Below, in pieces: positions 29,777 through 40,769 of a DNA stretch of 64,000 nucleotides. The DNA lies in NCBI GenBank assembly GCA_900638155.1, contig LR134495.1, forward strand, positions 1,302,001 through 1,366,000, in the 5' to 3' direction. Under the pieces are notes generated by a model. The model did not search any database and was not told the DNA's origin. It worked only from the letters and a program-made list of their open reading frames with translations. This stretch comes from Mannheimia haemolytica (GTDB lineage: Bacteria > Pseudomonadota > Gammaproteobacteria > Enterobacterales > Pasteurellaceae). The translations under genes were made by a program, and so were the position numbers. Positions within the stretch are counted from its first letter, which is position 1; each line of letters opens with the position of its first letter.

Positions 29777-30871
29777 ATGAAATCGACAATTTTTACCTTA
29801 CCTTTAGCGATTATCACTTTAGCCTTAGCTGGTTGTTCAAGTGATAATCAAGAAAGTTATGCCGGCTTAAACTTAGATGCAAAATACACTAAATCTCGCT
29901 CGGTCAGTCATTTTAATGATTATGTGCATTTTCTAAAACAGAAAGCAGCGGGTGCAGGCGTGTCTGCAAAAACCTTGAATGAACAGAAATTTATTCATTA
30001 CAATGCCAGAGCGGTGCAATTGGATCAACAGCAAGCTGCTCGAAGACGTGACCCGAATTTACCGCCTCCGCCACCAAATCCAAATGGCGTAACCAATTAT
30101 TTAAACAAAGTATTAACTCAAGCGAAGGTCAATCAAGCAACTGAGCGTTGGTATGAATATAGTAGTGATCTTGCTCGTGCCAGTCAGAAATTTGGTGTGC
30201 AAAAAGAGTATATTTTGGCGCTTTGGGGAATGGAAAGCAGCTTTGGGCGTAATCAAGGGGATTTTGATGTGCTTTCAGTGTTGGCAACGCTTGCTTTTGA
30301 CGGTCGCCGTGAGAAATTATTCACGCAAGAATTTGTTAATGCAATGAAAATGCTTGATGACGGTACGATTAAACGCTATGAATTGCTCGGTTCTTGGGCC
30401 GGGGCAATGGGGCAGACTCAATTTATGCCAACTTCATACTTAAGCTATGCGGCTGATGGTAATAATGACGGCAAAAAAGATATTTGGAATACTGAGTCTG
30501 ATGCTTTTGCCTCGATTGCCAATTATCTTTCAACAGTAGGTTGGGATAATCAATTACCTTGGGGCGTTGAGGTTAAATTAGCCTCACCGATGGATTTAAG
30601 CTTTGCCGGTATTGAAAGTAATAAAGCAAAAACATTGGGCGAATGGCAAGCCTTAGGTGTTTATTTAGCTTATCCAAATGGACAAGAATCGGCAAAATTA
30701 GCTCAATTACATGGCAAAAAGGTTTGGCTGATCCGTCCGGATAAAGAAGCAGGAAGAGCGTTTTTAGTTTCTAATAATTTCCGAACTCTAATGGATTGGA
30801 ATAAGTCGAACAACTTCGGTATCAGTATCGGTAAATTTGCCGATCGAATTTTGGCTTCGGTTGGTCAATAA
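29777..30871 (+). CDS. mltB: Membrane-bound lytic murein transglycosylase B
   Basis: A 364-residue outer-membrane lipoprotein with lipobox LAGC (Cys20) and an MltB-type catalytic domain. The catalytic residue is Glu153 in LWGMESSFGRNQG. GAMGQTQFMPTSYL and ANYLSTVGWDN are further family blocks. A proline-rich linker (LPPPPPNPNG) precedes the domain. The ATG comes two bases after the truB stop, so it is likely co-transcribed with the rimP-truB genes, and a terminator follows. Confidence 0.92.
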   Translation: MKSTIFTLPLAIITLALAGCSSDNQESYAGLNLDAKYTKSRSVSHFNDYVHFLKQKAAGAGVSAKTLNEQKFIHYNARAVQLDQQQAARRRDPNLPPPPPNPNGVTNYLNKVLTQAKVNQATERWYEYSSDLARASQKFGVQKEYILALWGMESSFGRNQGDFDVLSVLATLAFDGRREKLFTQEFVNAMKMLDDGTIKRYELLGSWAGAMGQTQFMPTSYLSYAADGNNDGKKDIWNTESDAFASIANYLSTVGWDNQLPWGVEVKLASPMDLSFAGIESNKAKTLGEWQALGVYLAYPNGQESAKLAQLHGKKVWLIRPDKEAGRAFLVSNNFRTLMDWNKSNNFGISIGKFADRILASVGQ

Positions 30872-30874
30872 GTT

Positions 30875-30910
30875 AAAAAGCATAGTAGAACATTCTACTA
30901 TGCTTTTTTT
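30875..30910. terminator. Bidirectional terminator of mltB and tadA
   Basis: A stem of about 14 bp, AAAAAGCATAGTAGA / TCTACTATGCTTTTT, with a run of Ts on the plus strand and of As mirrored for the minus strand. It overlaps the tadA stop codon at 30898-30900, so it also encodes the last residues of TadA. Confidence 0.9.
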
Positions 30911-31419
30911 TGAGCTTTATGCTCTTCACGTCTTCGCTTAAAAAAATCACTGATCTTTTGGCTACATTCCTTGCCTAGTACATTACCTTGTATTTCTAAA
31001 AAGTGGTTCATTTTATAATCTTCAAATAGATGATAACGTGAGCCTACTGCTCCGGTTTTGTAATCACTCGCTCCAAACACTAAACGACCAATTCTGCTAT
31101 GTAAAATAGCTCCGGCACACATAGGACAAGGCTCGAGCGTGACATAAAGGGTACAATCTAATAGGCGATAATTCCCTAAAGTTTGGCCTGCTTGACGAAT
31201 TGCCTGCATTTCAGCGTGGGCAGAAGGGTCATTTAATTGAATGGTTTGGTTCCAGCCTCTGCCGATAATTTGTTGGTTTTTATCAACCAGTACCGCCCCA
31301 ACTGGGATTTCGCCTTTTGCTTCGGCTAAATCAGCGAGATCAAGAGCATATTGCATAAATGCGATGTCTTGTTCGGAAATTGTGGTTGAGCAAGACATTT
31401 GGTTAGGTTTAATAAACAT
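30898..31419 (-). CDS. tadA: tRNA adenosine(34) deaminase
   Basis: TadA deaminates adenosine 34 to inosine in the tRNA-Arg anticodon. The zinc deaminase motifs are HAEMQAI (His68 ligand, Glu70 proton shuttle) and PCPMCAG (Cys98 and Cys101 ligands). The open frame gives 173 residues. E. coli TadA is about 167, so the extra N-terminal residues are plausible, but a downstream ATG at 31398 is an alternative. No clear ribosome-binding site distinguishes them. It sits alone between two terminators, with an uptake signal just upstream (31445-31453). Confidence 0.93.
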   Translation of the reverse strand: MFIKPNQMSCSTTISEQDIAFMQYALDLADLAEAKGEIPVGAVLVDKNQQIIGRGWNQTIQLNDPSAHAEMQAIRQAGQTLGNYRLLDCTLYVTLEPCPMCAGAILHSRIGRLVFGASDYKTGAVGSRYHLFEDYKMNHFLEIQGNVLGKECSQKISDFFKRRREEHKAQKKA

Positions 31420-31471
31420 AGTTGCAAAAAAATGTAAGAAAAAGACCGCTTGTAAAATAGTGTAATATGAA

Positions 31472-31496
31472 AAATGCCCTATTGACTAGGGCATTT
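31472..31496 (-). terminator. deaD intrinsic terminator
   Basis: Stem AAATGCCCTA / TAGGGCATTT with a 5-base loop and a following TTTTTC on the minus strand. It lies 7 bases beyond the deaD stop. Confidence 0.85.
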
Positions 31497-31502
31497 CGTT
31501 AA

Positions 31503-33311
31503 TTAATCACGGCGGCTACGTTTTTCACTAAAGCGTTTTTCTTTAAAGCCGCCTTTGCGATCTTTATTGAAACCACCATCTCGACGACCACCACGATCAT
31601 TACGATCGTTACCACGACGGCCACGGCCTTCAAATGGATTTGCATTACTTGCAGCATTTGCAGGCCCTAACAAGCTCATTTGCATCGGCTTGCTTAAAAC
31701 GCGTGCTTTATTAGCAAAATGTTGTACTAAATGCTTTGGCATACCCTGCGGCAATTCAATGGTGGAGTAAGTATCATGTAGTTTGATATGCCCGATGTAA
31801 CGGCTGCTGATATCACCCTCGTTGGCAATCGCACCAACAATGTGACGAACTTCCACACCGTCTTCACGCCCCAATTCAATGCGGTATAAATCCATTGCCA
31901 CACCATTGTTTTCACGGTGTTCACGACCGTTACGACGATCGTTCCGCTCATTGCGGTCACGTCCACGTTCAGAACGGGCTGCACGAACAACCGGATCCGG
32001 TGGCAGAATCAGTTTTTGTTTTTCTTGCAGTAACATCATCATCGCCGCCGCTAATTCTTCGTGGTCTTGATCCGCAGTAAATAAATCTTCCAACAATTCA
32101 CGATATTTTTCTAAATCGTGATGTTCTAACTGCTTAGAAATGCGGGCTTTGAATTTCTCACGGCGTTTTTCCATTAAAATTTCGTGGTTTGGAATCGCCA
32201 CTTCATTAATTGGTTTTTTGATTAAATTTTCGATATTGCGTAATAAGCGGCGTTCACGAGGCTCAACAAACAGTAAGGCACGACCTGAACGACCGGCACG
32301 ACCGGTACGCCCGATGCGGTGAACATAAGATTCTTCTTCTAACGGAATATCGTAGTTAATGACCAAGCTGATTCGCTCAATATCAATACCACGAGCGGCA
32401 ACATCGGTAGCGACTAAAATATCTAAACGACCGGAGCGTAATTTCTCTAAAGTTTGTTCACGAGCTTGTTGAGTCATATCGCCGTTTAATGCTGCGGTGC
32501 GATAGCCGTTACGTTCACATAGTTCGGTAATATCAATAGTACCGGTTTTGGTACGAGTGAAGATAATTGCCGCATCAAATTCTTCCACTTCTAAGAAACG
32601 TAATAATGCGTCATTTTTACGGAAACCGTTAACTAACCAATAGCTTTGTTCAATATCCGGGGCTGAACGCTCGGTTGCCTTAATTTTTACCTCTTGCGGA
32701 TCTTTCATAAAGCGGCGGGTAATGCGGCGAATTGGTTCCGGCATAGTAGCAGAGAAGAGGGCAGTTTGATGCGTTTCTGGTAATTCAGCCATTACTGTTT
32801 CAACATCATCAATGAAGCCCATACGCAGCATTTCATCAGCTTCGTCTAACACGATGAATTTTAATTCGGATAAATCCAATGTGCCACGGCGGATATGGTC
32901 AAGAATACGCCCCGGCGTACCCACTACTACTTGTGAGCCTTGTTTTAAAGCACGTAATTGAATGTCATAACGTTGTCCACCATAAACCGTCACAACACGA
33001 ATGCCTTTCATATTTTTTGCAAACTGCTCACAAGCATCGGCTACTTGAATCGCAAGCTCACGGGTGGGTGCCATCACCAACATTTGTGGGTGGTGTTGTG
33101 TTGGGTCAATTTGAGCCAACAAAGGTAAAGAGAATGCGGCGGTTTTACCGCTCCCGGTTTGTGCCATACCAAGCACATCACGACCGGCTAATAAATGAGG
33201 AATACATTCTTGTTGAATTGGTGATGGGTTTACAAAACCCATTTCATTTACAGCATCAAGGATCGGTTGAGGTAAGCCTAAATCGGCGAAAGTTAAAGAT
33301 TCAGTTGTCAT
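31503..33311 (-). CDS. deaD: DEAD-box RNA helicase DeaD (CsdA)
   Basis: A cold-shock ATP-dependent RNA helicase of 602 residues, involved in ribosome assembly and mRNA decay. Motifs: Q motif with PSPIQ, motif I AQTGSGKT, Ia PTRELA, II DEAD, III SAT, V ARGID and [12 protein letters not shown]. The C-terminus has the RNA-binding domain and a basic tail rich in Arg, Gly, Asp and Asn. The frame opens at 33374, but the [13 protein letters not shown] start at 33311 matches E. coli DeaD. It forms the downstream end of a pnp-nlpI-deaD cluster, with an uptake-signal hairpin before it. Confidence 0.96.
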   Translation of the reverse strand: MTTESLTFADLGLPQPILDAVNEMGFVNPSPIQQECIPHLLAGRDVLGMAQTGSGKTAAFSLPLLAQIDPTQHHPQMLVMAPTRELAIQVADACEQFAKNMKGIRVVTVYGGQRYDIQLRALKQGSQVVVGTPGRILDHIRRGTLDLSELKFIVLDEADEMLRMGFIDDVETVMAELPETHQTALFSATMPEPIRRITRRFMKDPQEVKIKATERSAPDIEQSYWLVNGFRKNDALLRFLEVEEFDAAIIFTRTKTGTIDITELCERNGYRTAALNGDMTQQAREQTLEKLRSGRLDILVATDVAARGIDIERISLVINYDIPLEEESYVHRIGRTGRAGRSGRALLFVEPRERRLLRNIENLIKKPINEVAIPNHEILMEKRREKFKARISKQLEHHDLEKYRELLEDLFTADQDHEELAAAMMMLLQEKQKLILPPDPVVRAARSERGRDRNERNDRRNGREHRENNGVAMDLYRIELGREDGVEVRHIVGAIANEGDISSRYIGHIKLHDTYSTIELPQGMPKHLVQHFANKARVLSKPMQMSLLGPANAASNANPFEGRGRRGNDRNDRGGRRDGGFNKDRKGGFKEKRFSEKRSRRD

Positions 33312-33452
33312 AAAAAACCATTTGTTTGGAACGGCACAAAGCAGAAAACATCGACTATTTTTCTGCACAGCCATTAATGAAAATTATATTGTTGAAATTT
33401 AGGAAGAAATGAAATAACAAAGCAAATGATGCTTTAAAAATCCCCTGAGTAT

Positions 33453-33494
33453 AAGCGGTTAAATTTACAAAATTTTTTGCGAAATTAACCGCTT
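33453..33494. terminator. Inverted uptake-signal pair between nlpI and deaD
   Basis: AAGCGGTTAA (33453-33462) and TTAACCGCTT (33485-33494) form a 10-bp stem with a 22-base loop that itself contains AAATTT and AAATT blocks. It may attenuate transcription between nlpI and deaD. Confidence 0.5.
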
Positions 33495-33513
33495 GTATTG
33501 TCCTAATCTTTCC

Positions 33514-34437
33514 CTATTCTTTATCAACAACGGGAGTCGTTTGAGTCATACCACGAATTTGTGATAACTCAAACAGGGCAAAACGATACTCAACGAAGTT
33601 AAACACTTGATTTGCAAGAGCAAGGCGAAAGAGGCTGATAGCCTCATCTTTACGATCTAATTTGAGTTGTTGTTTTGCTAAGTAGAAATACGTTTCTGTC
33701 AGTATTTCTGCATATTGTGAGCTATTTTCCTTAGCATCACGATCAATTATAGCACGAAGTTCAGCTAAATTTAACTTACCTAAAAAATAATTTATTATGT
33801 TGGCTCCCCAAAATTCAGCTGAAACCGATTTTGACCGTTTTTGTAAGTTATTTTTAGCCTCGAGTGGCGTAAGTTCAAGTTCATTGAAATAGAGCCATAA
33901 TACTCGGTAAGGGTCTTTTTTATCTTCTTCATAAAAATGGAGAAGATCACGTTGGGCCTCAGAATATCTGCCACTATAATAGAAAGCTAAGCCTCGATTG
34001 AGGTAGGTGTAACTATATTCTCTATCTAATTCTAATACGGCATTAAACGCATCTATCGAACTATCGTAATCTCCTTCCAATAGCAGATACAAGCCCATAT
34101 AGTTATAAGCTGCAGCCATACGTTGATTTAGCGAAATGGCTTGGGCAAAATCATAACGGGCTAACGACCATAAGCCTAAACTGTCGTAAATGACCCCTCT
34201 TTCAAAATAGAGATCTGCTTGTTCAGATGAATTTAATTCAGCTTCTTCTAATACTTGGCTAAGCCTTACAACCATTGCTTCTTGTTCAAAGCGAAGTTGG
34301 GGGTTGAGCTCTGCCAATGCTAAATTTTTAATTGATACCAAATCGGAATACCGGCCGGTACAACCACTTAGCACTAAAACAGAAATTAAATTCAGCAATA
34401 AGAAACGAATTCGTAACAACTTAAACAGTTGTGCCAT
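33514..34437 (-). CDS. nlpI: Lipoprotein NlpI
   Basis: A 307-residue TPR lipoprotein with lipobox LSGC (Cys26). TPR units lie at about residues 65-170 (for example YNYMGLYLLLEGDYDSSIDAF and TYLNRGLAFYYSGRYSEAQRD, cut here to their ends). In E. coli NlpI scaffolds peptidoglycan hydrolases and is the adaptor by which the Prc protease degrades MepS. Its position between pnp and deaD is strongly conserved. An 11-bp hairpin separates it from pnp. Confidence 0.95.
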   Translation of the reverse strand: MAQLFKLLRIRFLLLNLISVLVLSGCTGRYSDLVSIKNLALAELNPQLRFEQEAMVVRLSQVLEEAELNSSEQADLYFERGVIYDSLGLWSLARYDFAQAISLNQRMAAAYNYMGLYLLLEGDYDSSIDAFNAVLELDREYSYTYLNRGLAFYYSGRYSEAQRDLLHFYEEDKKDPYRVLWLYFNELELTPLEAKNNLQKRSKSVSAEFWGANIINYFLGKLNLAELRAIIDRDAKENSSQYAEILTETYFYLAKQQLKLDRKDEAISLFRLALANQVFNFVEYRFALFELSQIRGMTQTTPVVDKE

Positions 34438-34473
34438 TACTAAATAGCCTTTAAATTAATCAATGATAAAATG

Positions 34474-34502
34474 GAATAACGGGCGGTTGAAGCCCGTTAT
34501 TC
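34474..34502 (-). other. Hairpin between pnp and nlpI
   Basis: A perfect 11-bp stem GAATAACGGGC / GCCCGTTATTC with a 7-base loop starts 17 bases beyond the pnp stop. On the minus strand it is followed only by CATTTTATC, so it is more likely a 3'-end stabiliser or partial terminator than a full stop. Confidence 0.6.
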
Positions 34503-34519
34503 ATCTTTATTGGTGAGAA

Positions 34520-36670
34520 CTAGAAATTAGTTTCTTGTTCTGTTTCTACCACATTTTCAGATACAGTTTCTTCTGTATTTGCTTCGTTGGTATTATTGAT
34601 GTCTTTCATCGTTAAGCGAATTCTGCCTTGACGGTCAATTTCCACCACTTTCACTTGCACTTCTTGACCAACGGCTAAGTAGTCTGCTACACGCTCAACA
34701 CGTTCGTTAGTGATTTGTGAAATGTGGACTAAACCTTCTTTGCCGCCTAAGATGGAAACGAATGCACCGAAGTCCACCACACGGGTTACTTTACCGTTGT
34801 AGATTTGGTTTACTTCTACTTCAGCAACGATCTCTTCAATGCGAGCCATTACCGCTTTCGCTGCATTGCCGTCAGTTGCCGCAATTTTCACTGTACCGTC
34901 ATCATCAATGTCGATAGAAGTATTGGTCTCTTCGGTTAATGCACGAATTGTTGCACCGCCTTTACCAATCACATCTTTGATTTTCTTCGGATCGATCTTC
35001 ATTGTGTGAATGCGTGGGGCATAGTCAGAAATATCTGCACGAGGTGCCGGAATGGCTTGTTCCATTACACCTAAAATGTGCATTCTTGCACCTTTGGCTT
35101 GGTTTAAGGCAATACGCATAATTTCAGGGGTGATCCCTTCGATTTTGATGTCCATTTGCAGCGCAGTCACACCGGTACGGGTTCCTGCGACTTTAAAGTC
35201 CATATCGCCTAAGTGGTCTTCATCACCTAAAATGTCGGAAAGTACCACGAATTTTTCGTCTTCTTTCACGAGACCCATTGCGATACCGGCAACCGCTGCT
35301 TTGATTGGCACACCGGCGTCCATTAACGCAAGAGACGCACCACACACAGAGGCCATTGAAGAAGAACCGTTAGATTCAGTGATTTCAGACACCACACGCA
35401 CTACATACGGGAACTCTTCGGCGGTTGGCATCACGGCTAATACGCCACGTTTTGCTAAACGACCGTGACCGATTTCACGGCGTTTTGGTGAGCCGATACG
35501 GCCGGTTTCGCCCACAGAGTATGGAGGGAAGTTGTAGTGGAATAAGAAACGGTCAGATTTTTCGCCGGTCAATTCGTCAATGATTTGGGCATCACGTTCT
35601 GTACCTAAGGTTGCCACCGCTAATGCTTGGGTTTCGCCACGGGTGAAAAGAGCAGAACCGTGGGTGCGTGGTAACACACCGGTGCAAATATCCAATGCAC
35701 GCACGGTATCCACCGTACGACCGTCAATGCGTGGTTCGCCTGCAATAATACGGCTACGTACGATTTGGCTTTCTAATGCGGTGATGATGTCGATGATTGC
35801 GCCTTCGGAAACGGTTTCATCTTCTGCGGTAAGTTGAGCAATCACGTCCGCTTTAATCGCATCGATTTGCTCGTAACGAACTTGTTTTTCGACGATACGA
35901 TAAGCATCGCCAATGCGTGCTTCTGCTAATGCTTTTACTTTGTTGATTAAATCTGTGTTTGGCTCTGGTGCAACCCAATCCCAACGTGGTTTGCCCGCTT
36001 CTTTAACAAATTCTTTGATGTTTTCGATCACAACTTGTTGCTGCTCGTGACCGAACACCACCGCCGCTAACATTTGCTCTTCGGTTAAGATGTCCGCTTC
36101 AGATTCCACCATTAACACGGCTTTGTCTGTACCGGCAACCACTAAATCCAAACGGCTGATTTTTTGCTCGCTGGTGGTTGGGTTTAACACGAATTGGTCG
36201 TTGATGAAACCGACACGAGCCGCACCGATTGGGCCGTTAAACGGCACGCCGGATAATGAAAGGGCAGCCGATGCACCGATCATCGCAACCAGATCAGGAC
36301 TGATTTGTGGGTTTACCGATACTACGGTCGCAATCACTTGAATTTCGTTGAAGAAACCTTCAGGGAAAAGTGGACGCACAGGACGGTCGATCAGGCGAGC
36401 GATTAAGGTTTCACCTTCCGATGGTCGGCCTTCACGTTTGAAGAAACCGCCCGGAATACGACCGGCTGCGTAAGTACGCTCTTGATAATCTACGGTTAAT
36501 GGGAAGAAATCTTGCCCTGCTTTCACGTCTTTTTTCGCCACTACGGTAACAAATACGGTTGTGTCGTCCATACTTGCCATTACTGCTGCCGTTGCTTGGC
36601 GTGCGATAGCACCGGTTTCTAAGGTCACGGTGTGCTGACCGTATTTAAACTGTTTTACAATTGGAGTCAT
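34520..36670 (-). CDS. pnp: Polyribonucleotide nucleotidyltransferase (PNPase)
   Basis: PNPase, 716 residues, a 3'-5' phosphorolytic exoribonuclease and part of the RNA degradosome. Two RNase PH domains (about 1-220 and 310-550, the second with [16 protein letters not shown] and the [15 protein letters not shown] block) are followed by a KH domain (about 555-610, with [12 protein letters not shown]) and an S1 domain (about 620-690). AAAGGA precedes the ATG. In E. coli the message is auto-regulated through its leader together with RNase III. The long gap before the start (36671-36961) could hold such a leader, but I cannot identify it. Confidence 0.97.
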   Translation of the reverse strand: MTPIVKQFKYGQHTVTLETGAIARQATAAVMASMDDTTVFVTVVAKKDVKAGQDFFPLTVDYQERTYAAGRIPGGFFKREGRPSEGETLIARLIDRPVRPLFPEGFFNEIQVIATVVSVNPQISPDLVAMIGASAALSLSGVPFNGPIGAARVGFINDQFVLNPTTSEQKISRLDLVVAGTDKAVLMVESEADILTEEQMLAAVVFGHEQQQVVIENIKEFVKEAGKPRWDWVAPEPNTDLINKVKALAEARIGDAYRIVEKQVRYEQIDAIKADVIAQLTAEDETVSEGAIIDIITALESQIVRSRIIAGEPRIDGRTVDTVRALDICTGVLPRTHGSALFTRGETQALAVATLGTERDAQIIDELTGEKSDRFLFHYNFPPYSVGETGRIGSPKRREIGHGRLAKRGVLAVMPTAEEFPYVVRVVSEITESNGSSSMASVCGASLALMDAGVPIKAAVAGIAMGLVKEDEKFVVLSDILGDEDHLGDMDFKVAGTRTGVTALQMDIKIEGITPEIMRIALNQAKGARMHILGVMEQAIPAPRADISDYAPRIHTMKIDPKKIKDVIGKGGATIRALTEETNTSIDIDDDGTVKIAATDGNAAKAVMARIEEIVAEVEVNQIYNGKVTRVVDFGAFVSILGGKEGLVHISQITNERVERVADYLAVGQEVQVKVVEIDRQGRIRLTMKDINNTNEANTEETVSENVVETEQETNF

Positions 36671-36842
36671 TGAAATTTTCCTTTTTAAAGAATTTACGAT
36701 TTGTCGTTTTATTTCTCTAAATTGCGACTAGCAAAAAGGCTTTTGGGCAAAACATTTTTGATAGCCGCCTCTCAATAACAAGAAATAAAACTTGTCTAGT
36801 ATAGCGTGATTTTTATAAAAAATCGCCTATTATTTTGTTTCT

Positions 36843-36889
36843 ACAAGCGGTTATTTTGAGTAAAAAAATTGCAAAAAACGACCGCTTGT
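36843..36889. repeat. Inverted uptake-signal pair in the pnp-parC gap
   Basis: ACAAGCGGT (36843-36851) and ACCGCTTGT (36881-36889) face each other between divergent pnp and parC. The rest of the 290-base gap is AT-rich and probably holds both promoters. Confidence 0.8.
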
Positions 36890-36961
36890 GTTTCAGGCTA
36901 GACTAAACAGGCTAAATCGTAGAAAATACCCCTCGTTTTTTTAATATAAATATCAATAAAA

Positions 36962-39208
36962 ATGACCACAGAAATCAATTATGAAGGCATTGAGCAGATG
37001 CCGATTAAGCGTTTTACCGAAGATGCTTACCTCAATTATTCGATGTATGTAATTATGGACAGGGCATTGCCGTTTATTGGCGATGGCTTGAAACCGGTGC
37101 AACGCCGTATTATTTATGCGATGTCGGAACTTGGGCTAAATGCCTCGGCAAAGTATAAAAAATCAGCCCGTACTGTAGGTGATGTATTAGGTAAATTCCA
37201 CCCACACGGTGATAGTGCCTGCTATGAGGCAATGGTGCTAATGGCTCAGCCGTTCTCTTACCGCTATCCGCTAGTGGACGGGCAAGGCAACTGGGGGGCG
37301 CCGGACGACCCGAAATCCTTTGCGGCAATGCGTTATACTGAATCGAAATTGTCTAAAATTGCAGAAATTTTATTGGGTGAGTTAGGGCAAGGAACGGTGG
37401 ATTATCAGCCCAATTTTGATGGCTCGTTGGAAGAACCGAAATATCTGCCGGCTCGTTTACCGCATATTTTGCTGAATGGCACGATGGGGATTGCGGTGGG
37501 AATGGCAACCGATATTCCACCACACAATATCAATGAATTGGCTGATGCCAGTGTGATGTTATTGGATAACCCAAAAGCAACGCTTGATGATGTGCTAAGC
37601 GTGGTGCAAGGCCCAGATTACCCGACAGAGGCTGAAATCATCACGCCAAAAGCGGAAATTGCCAAAATGTATGAGCAAGGTCGTGGTTCGATTAAAATGC
37701 GTGCGGTGTGGAAAAAAGAAGAGGGTGAAATTGTGATTTCAGCCTTGCCTCACCAAGCCTCGCCTTCAAAAATTATTGAGCAAGTAGCAACCCAAATGCG
37801 GAATAAAAAACTGCCGATGGTGGACGATATTCGTGATGAATCTGACCACGAAAACCCGATTCGGATTGTGATTGTGCCACGTTCTAATCGCATTGATTTT
37901 GAGGCGTTAATGGATCATCTGTTTGCCACAACCGATTTGGAGAAAAGCTACCGAGTCAATATGAATATGATTGGCTTAGACGGCAAACCGGCAGTGAAGA
38001 ATTTACTGGATATTCTCAATGAGTGGCTGAGTTTCAGACGCACCACCGTCACTCGCCGTCTGAATTACCGATTAGATAAAATTTTAAACCGCTTGCATAT
38101 TTTAGACGGTTTGATGATTGCATTTCTCAATATTGATGAAGTAATTGAGATTATTCGCAATGAAGATGAGCCGAAAGCCGAGCTAATGGCTCGTTTTAAT
38201 CTGACCGATGTGCAAGCAGAGGCAATTCTGAATTTACGTTTACGCCACTTAGCCAAATTGGAAGAGCATCAATTACAGGCGGAAAAATCCGAACTGGAAA
38301 AAGAACGTGATGAATTGCAACTGATTTTAGGCTCGGAACGCCGTTTGAACAGCCTGATTAAGAAAGAGATTCAAGCCGATGCCAAAGCATTTGTCAGCCC
38401 ACGCCGTTCACCATTGGTTGAGCGTGCAGAATCTAAAGCGATTGCGGAAAGTGACTTAACCCCAACCGAAGATGTAACGGTGATTTTGTCTGAAAAAGGC
38501 TGGGTACGTTGTGCCAAAGGACACGATATTGATGTTCAAGCCCTAAGCTATAGAGCCGGAGATGGTTATCTTGCCCACGCAAGGGGCAGAAGTAATCAGC
38601 CGGTGGTATTTTTAGACAGTACAGGCCGAGCTTATGCACTCGACCCAACTTCACTGCCTTCTGCACGCTCGCAAGGTGAACCGCTTACAGGCAAAATCAC
38701 TCTACCTGAAGGTGCAACTGTTCAACAGGTATTAATGGCAAATTCGGAAACCAAAGTGTTAATGGCGTCCGACTCGGGCTACGGTTTTATTTGCACCTTT
38801 GAAGATTTAGTTTCACGCAATAAAGCAGGGAAAGCGGTTATTTCTTTAACCGAAAATGCGAAAGTGCTTCCACCACAACTGCTTGATAGCGATGACAATT
38901 TATCTTTAGTGGCAATGAGCAATGTCGGCAGAATGTTGGTTTTCCCGGTGAGTGAATTACCGGAACTTTCCAAAGGTAAAGGCAATAAGATCATCAATAT
39001 TTCCGCTGCCGCAGCAAAATCCGGTGATGAATACTTAGCTCGTTTATTGGTCATCAAACCAACCAACTCGCTGGTCTTTGTGTCCGGTAAACGTAAAATC
39101 ACATTAAAACCGAGCGATATTGATAACTACCGTGGCGAACGAGCAAGAAAAGGCTCACAGCTTATAAGAGGGCTTAGTACCAATTCAACGGTAGAGATTG
39201 TTGAGTAA
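36962..39208 (+). CDS. parC: DNA topoisomerase IV subunit A
   Basis: ParC, 748 residues, the breakage-reunion subunit of topoisomerase IV, which separates linked daughter chromosomes. The catalytic tyrosine is Tyr125 in AAMRYTES. The quinolone-resistance region [13 protein letters not shown] has Ser85 and Glu89, which correspond to wild-type Ser80 and Glu84 of E. coli, so no classical resistance change is present. The C-terminal beta-pinwheel holds repeated blocks such as VMGxxx-like KTKV segments. parE is not adjacent. The ribosome-binding site before the ATG is weak. Confidence 0.97.
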   Translation: MTTEINYEGIEQMPIKRFTEDAYLNYSMYVIMDRALPFIGDGLKPVQRRIIYAMSELGLNASAKYKKSARTVGDVLGKFHPHGDSACYEAMVLMAQPFSYRYPLVDGQGNWGAPDDPKSFAAMRYTESKLSKIAEILLGELGQGTVDYQPNFDGSLEEPKYLPARLPHILLNGTMGIAVGMATDIPPHNINELADASVMLLDNPKATLDDVLSVVQGPDYPTEAEIITPKAEIAKMYEQGRGSIKMRAVWKKEEGEIVISALPHQASPSKIIEQVATQMRNKKLPMVDDIRDESDHENPIRIVIVPRSNRIDFEALMDHLFATTDLEKSYRVNMNMIGLDGKPAVKNLLDILNEWLSFRRTTVTRRLNYRLDKILNRLHILDGLMIAFLNIDEVIEIIRNEDEPKAELMARFNLTDVQAEAILNLRLRHLAKLEEHQLQAEKSELEKERDELQLILGSERRLNSLIKKEIQADAKAFVSPRRSPLVERAESKAIAESDLTPTEDVTVILSEKGWVRCAKGHDIDVQALSYRAGDGYLAHARGRSNQPVVFLDSTGRAYALDPTSLPSARSQGEPLTGKITLPEGATVQQVLMANSETKVLMASDSGYGFICTFEDLVSRNKAGKAVISLTENAKVLPPQLLDSDDNLSLVAMSNVGRMLVFPVSELPELSKGKGNKIINISAAAAKSGDEYLARLLVIKPTNSLVFVSGKRKITLKPSDIDNYRGERARKGSQLIRGLSTNSTVEIVE

Positions 39209-39215
39209 AGAGAAG

Positions 39216-39262
39216 AAGCGGTTAGGGGGTAAATCCAACAATTTTGCCCCAAATAACCGCTT
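39216..39262. terminator. Uptake-signal terminator between parC and lysC
   Basis: AAGCGGTTA (39216-39224) pairs with TAACCGCTT (39254-39262), and an inner GGGG/CCCC pairing extends the stem. It lies between convergent genes. Confidence 0.65.
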
Positions 39263-39278
39263 GCAATGGAGTTATTGC

Positions 39279-40631
39279 TTATTCAAATAAGCCTTTGTGA
39301 AGCGAACGAACCACATCGTCTGCTTCTGCATTTTTCACTAAGGTACAAACATTATTGCTGCTTGCTCCATAGCTGATTAGGCGAATGCTGTAATTCTCAA
39401 GAGTGTGGAATAATTTTTTCGCCACACCGGACTGAGCGTGTAAGTTGTTGCCGATAATAGCGACTAAAGCGAGGTCGCTTTCTACTTGCACATTGCAATA
39501 TGCGTTAAGCTCATCGAGTAATTCCGCTGATAACATATCCGCACCTGAAGAGGCTGAGCCCGTTTTATCTAGGGTCAATGCAACGCTGACTTCGGAAGTG
39601 GTAATCACATCAACCGAAATTTTGTGTTTCGCTAAAATTGCAAATACATTCGCTAAGAAACCTTGTGCGTGTAGCATTGAAAGGCTGGAAAGCGTGAGTA
39701 AAATTTGGTTGCGGCGTAATGCAATCGCACGGAAAGTCGGGCGTGGTTGTGGATCACGGGTTACCCAAGTGCCGCCTTGTTCCGGTGCTTTACTTGAGCC
39801 TACGTATACTGGAATATTACTACGCACTGCCGGTAATAAGGTTGCAGGGTGTAATACTTTTGCCCCAAAGGTTGCCATTTCTGCCGCTTCGTTAAATGCC
39901 ATTGTGTCAATGCGTTGAGCGTTCGGTACAACACGAGGATCGGTAGTATAAATCCCCGGTACGTCTGTCCAAATGAGTACATCGTTAGCATTTAATACTT
40001 CTGCTAACAATGCAGCAGAGTAGTCTGAACCGCCACGTCCTAAAGTGGTGGTTTTGCCTTCATCATCACGACCGATAAAGCCCTGTGTAATCACAATTTT
40101 GCCTGATGCGATTAATGGCTTAATCACATTGTCTGATTGTTGCTGGGTTTTCTCGTCATTTGGTGCTGCTTTTCCATAATGGTTGTTTGTTGCCACAACG
40201 TCACGCACATCTACCCATACTGCCGGGTGTCCACGTTCAATTAATAATTGCGTGAAGATTTTGGTGGACATCATTTCCCCGTGGCTGATTAACTCATCAC
40301 TTAAGGCGGCTGAGGTAGCTAGGCTGGCTGATTCTGCTAATGTTTCAATACGTTCTAATAATTCGTCGATTTCCGCTTTAACAGCATCTTGATGTTGTAA
40401 TTTTTCAATAATATTGTATTGAATTTGGCGGACTGCTGCGATGACTTCATCACGGTGTTCTTTTTCACAGCCGTTAGCAAGTTCCACTAAGTAATTTGTT
40501 ACGCCGGCAGAGGCAGAAAGCACAACCACACGAGTATTTGCATCAGCAATTACAATATTGGCAGAAGAGGTCATTGCATCAAAATTTGCAACACTTGTAC
40601 CACCAAATTTAGCCACAGAAAGATGAGACAT
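39279..40631 (-). CDS. lysC: Lysine-sensitive aspartokinase III
   Basis: Aspartate kinase, 450 residues, the first step of the lysine/diaminopimelate branch. The N-terminal kinase domain has VAKFGGTSVANFDAM and the phosphate loop TLGRGGSDYSAALL. Two ACT domains at the C-terminus (from about residue 300) bind lysine for feedback inhibition. The monofunctional form of this length matches E. coli LysC (449). AAGGAA lies nine bases before the ATG. Control by lysine at the RNA level is supported by the riboswitch at 40770-40930 and by a complementary sequence that can mask this ribosome-binding site. Confidence 0.96.
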   Translation of the reverse strand: MSHLSVAKFGGTSVANFDAMTSSANIVIADANTRVVVLSASAGVTNYLVELANGCEKEHRDEVIAAVRQIQYNIIEKLQHQDAVKAEIDELLERIETLAESASLATSAALSDELISHGEMMSTKIFTQLLIERGHPAVWVDVRDVVATNNHYGKAAPNDEKTQQQSDNVIKPLIASGKIVITQGFIGRDDEGKTTTLGRGGSDYSAALLAEVLNANDVLIWTDVPGIYTTDPRVVPNAQRIDTMAFNEAAEMATFGAKVLHPATLLPAVRSNIPVYVGSSKAPEQGGTWVTRDPQPRPTFRAIALRRNQILLTLSSLSMLHAQGFLANVFAILAKHKISVDVITTSEVSVALTLDKTGSASSGADMLSAELLDELNAYCNVQVESDLALVAIIGNNLHAQSGVAKKLFHTLENYSIRLISYGASSNNVCTLVKNAEADDVVRSLHKGLFE

Positions 40632-40636
40632 AATAA

Positions 40637-40697
40637 AAATTTCCTTAAAACAAAAATAGATAAATATTGTGTTAGGGGATATTCGGAAAGGAAATTT
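40637..40697 (-). promoter_or_regulatory. Ribosome-binding-site-masking helix of lysC
   Basis: On the minus strand, AAATTTCCTT (plus 40688-40697) is perfectly complementary to AAGGAAATTT (plus 40637-40646), which contains the lysC ribosome-binding site. A 10-bp helix with a 41-base loop would hide the site, a plausible expression platform for the riboswitch just upstream. Confidence 0.6.
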
Positions 40698-40769
40698 GAG
40701 TAGATTATACGGTTTTATTGTTGAACCAATTAATCAGAGCACTCCATTTAATATGGTAAAATAACCTAT

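Noticed and set aside
31555..33313. Plus-strand frames opposite deaD, including one of 144 codons at 32879
   Set aside because: They are shadows of the helicase gene; DeaD motifs are intact on the minus strand.
35052..36341. Plus-strand frames opposite pnp
   Set aside because: Codon-bias shadows of PNPase, with no start signals or protein features.
36962..39208. Possible quinolone resistance in parC
   Set aside because: The key positions (Ser85 and Glu89 here) carry the wild-type residues.
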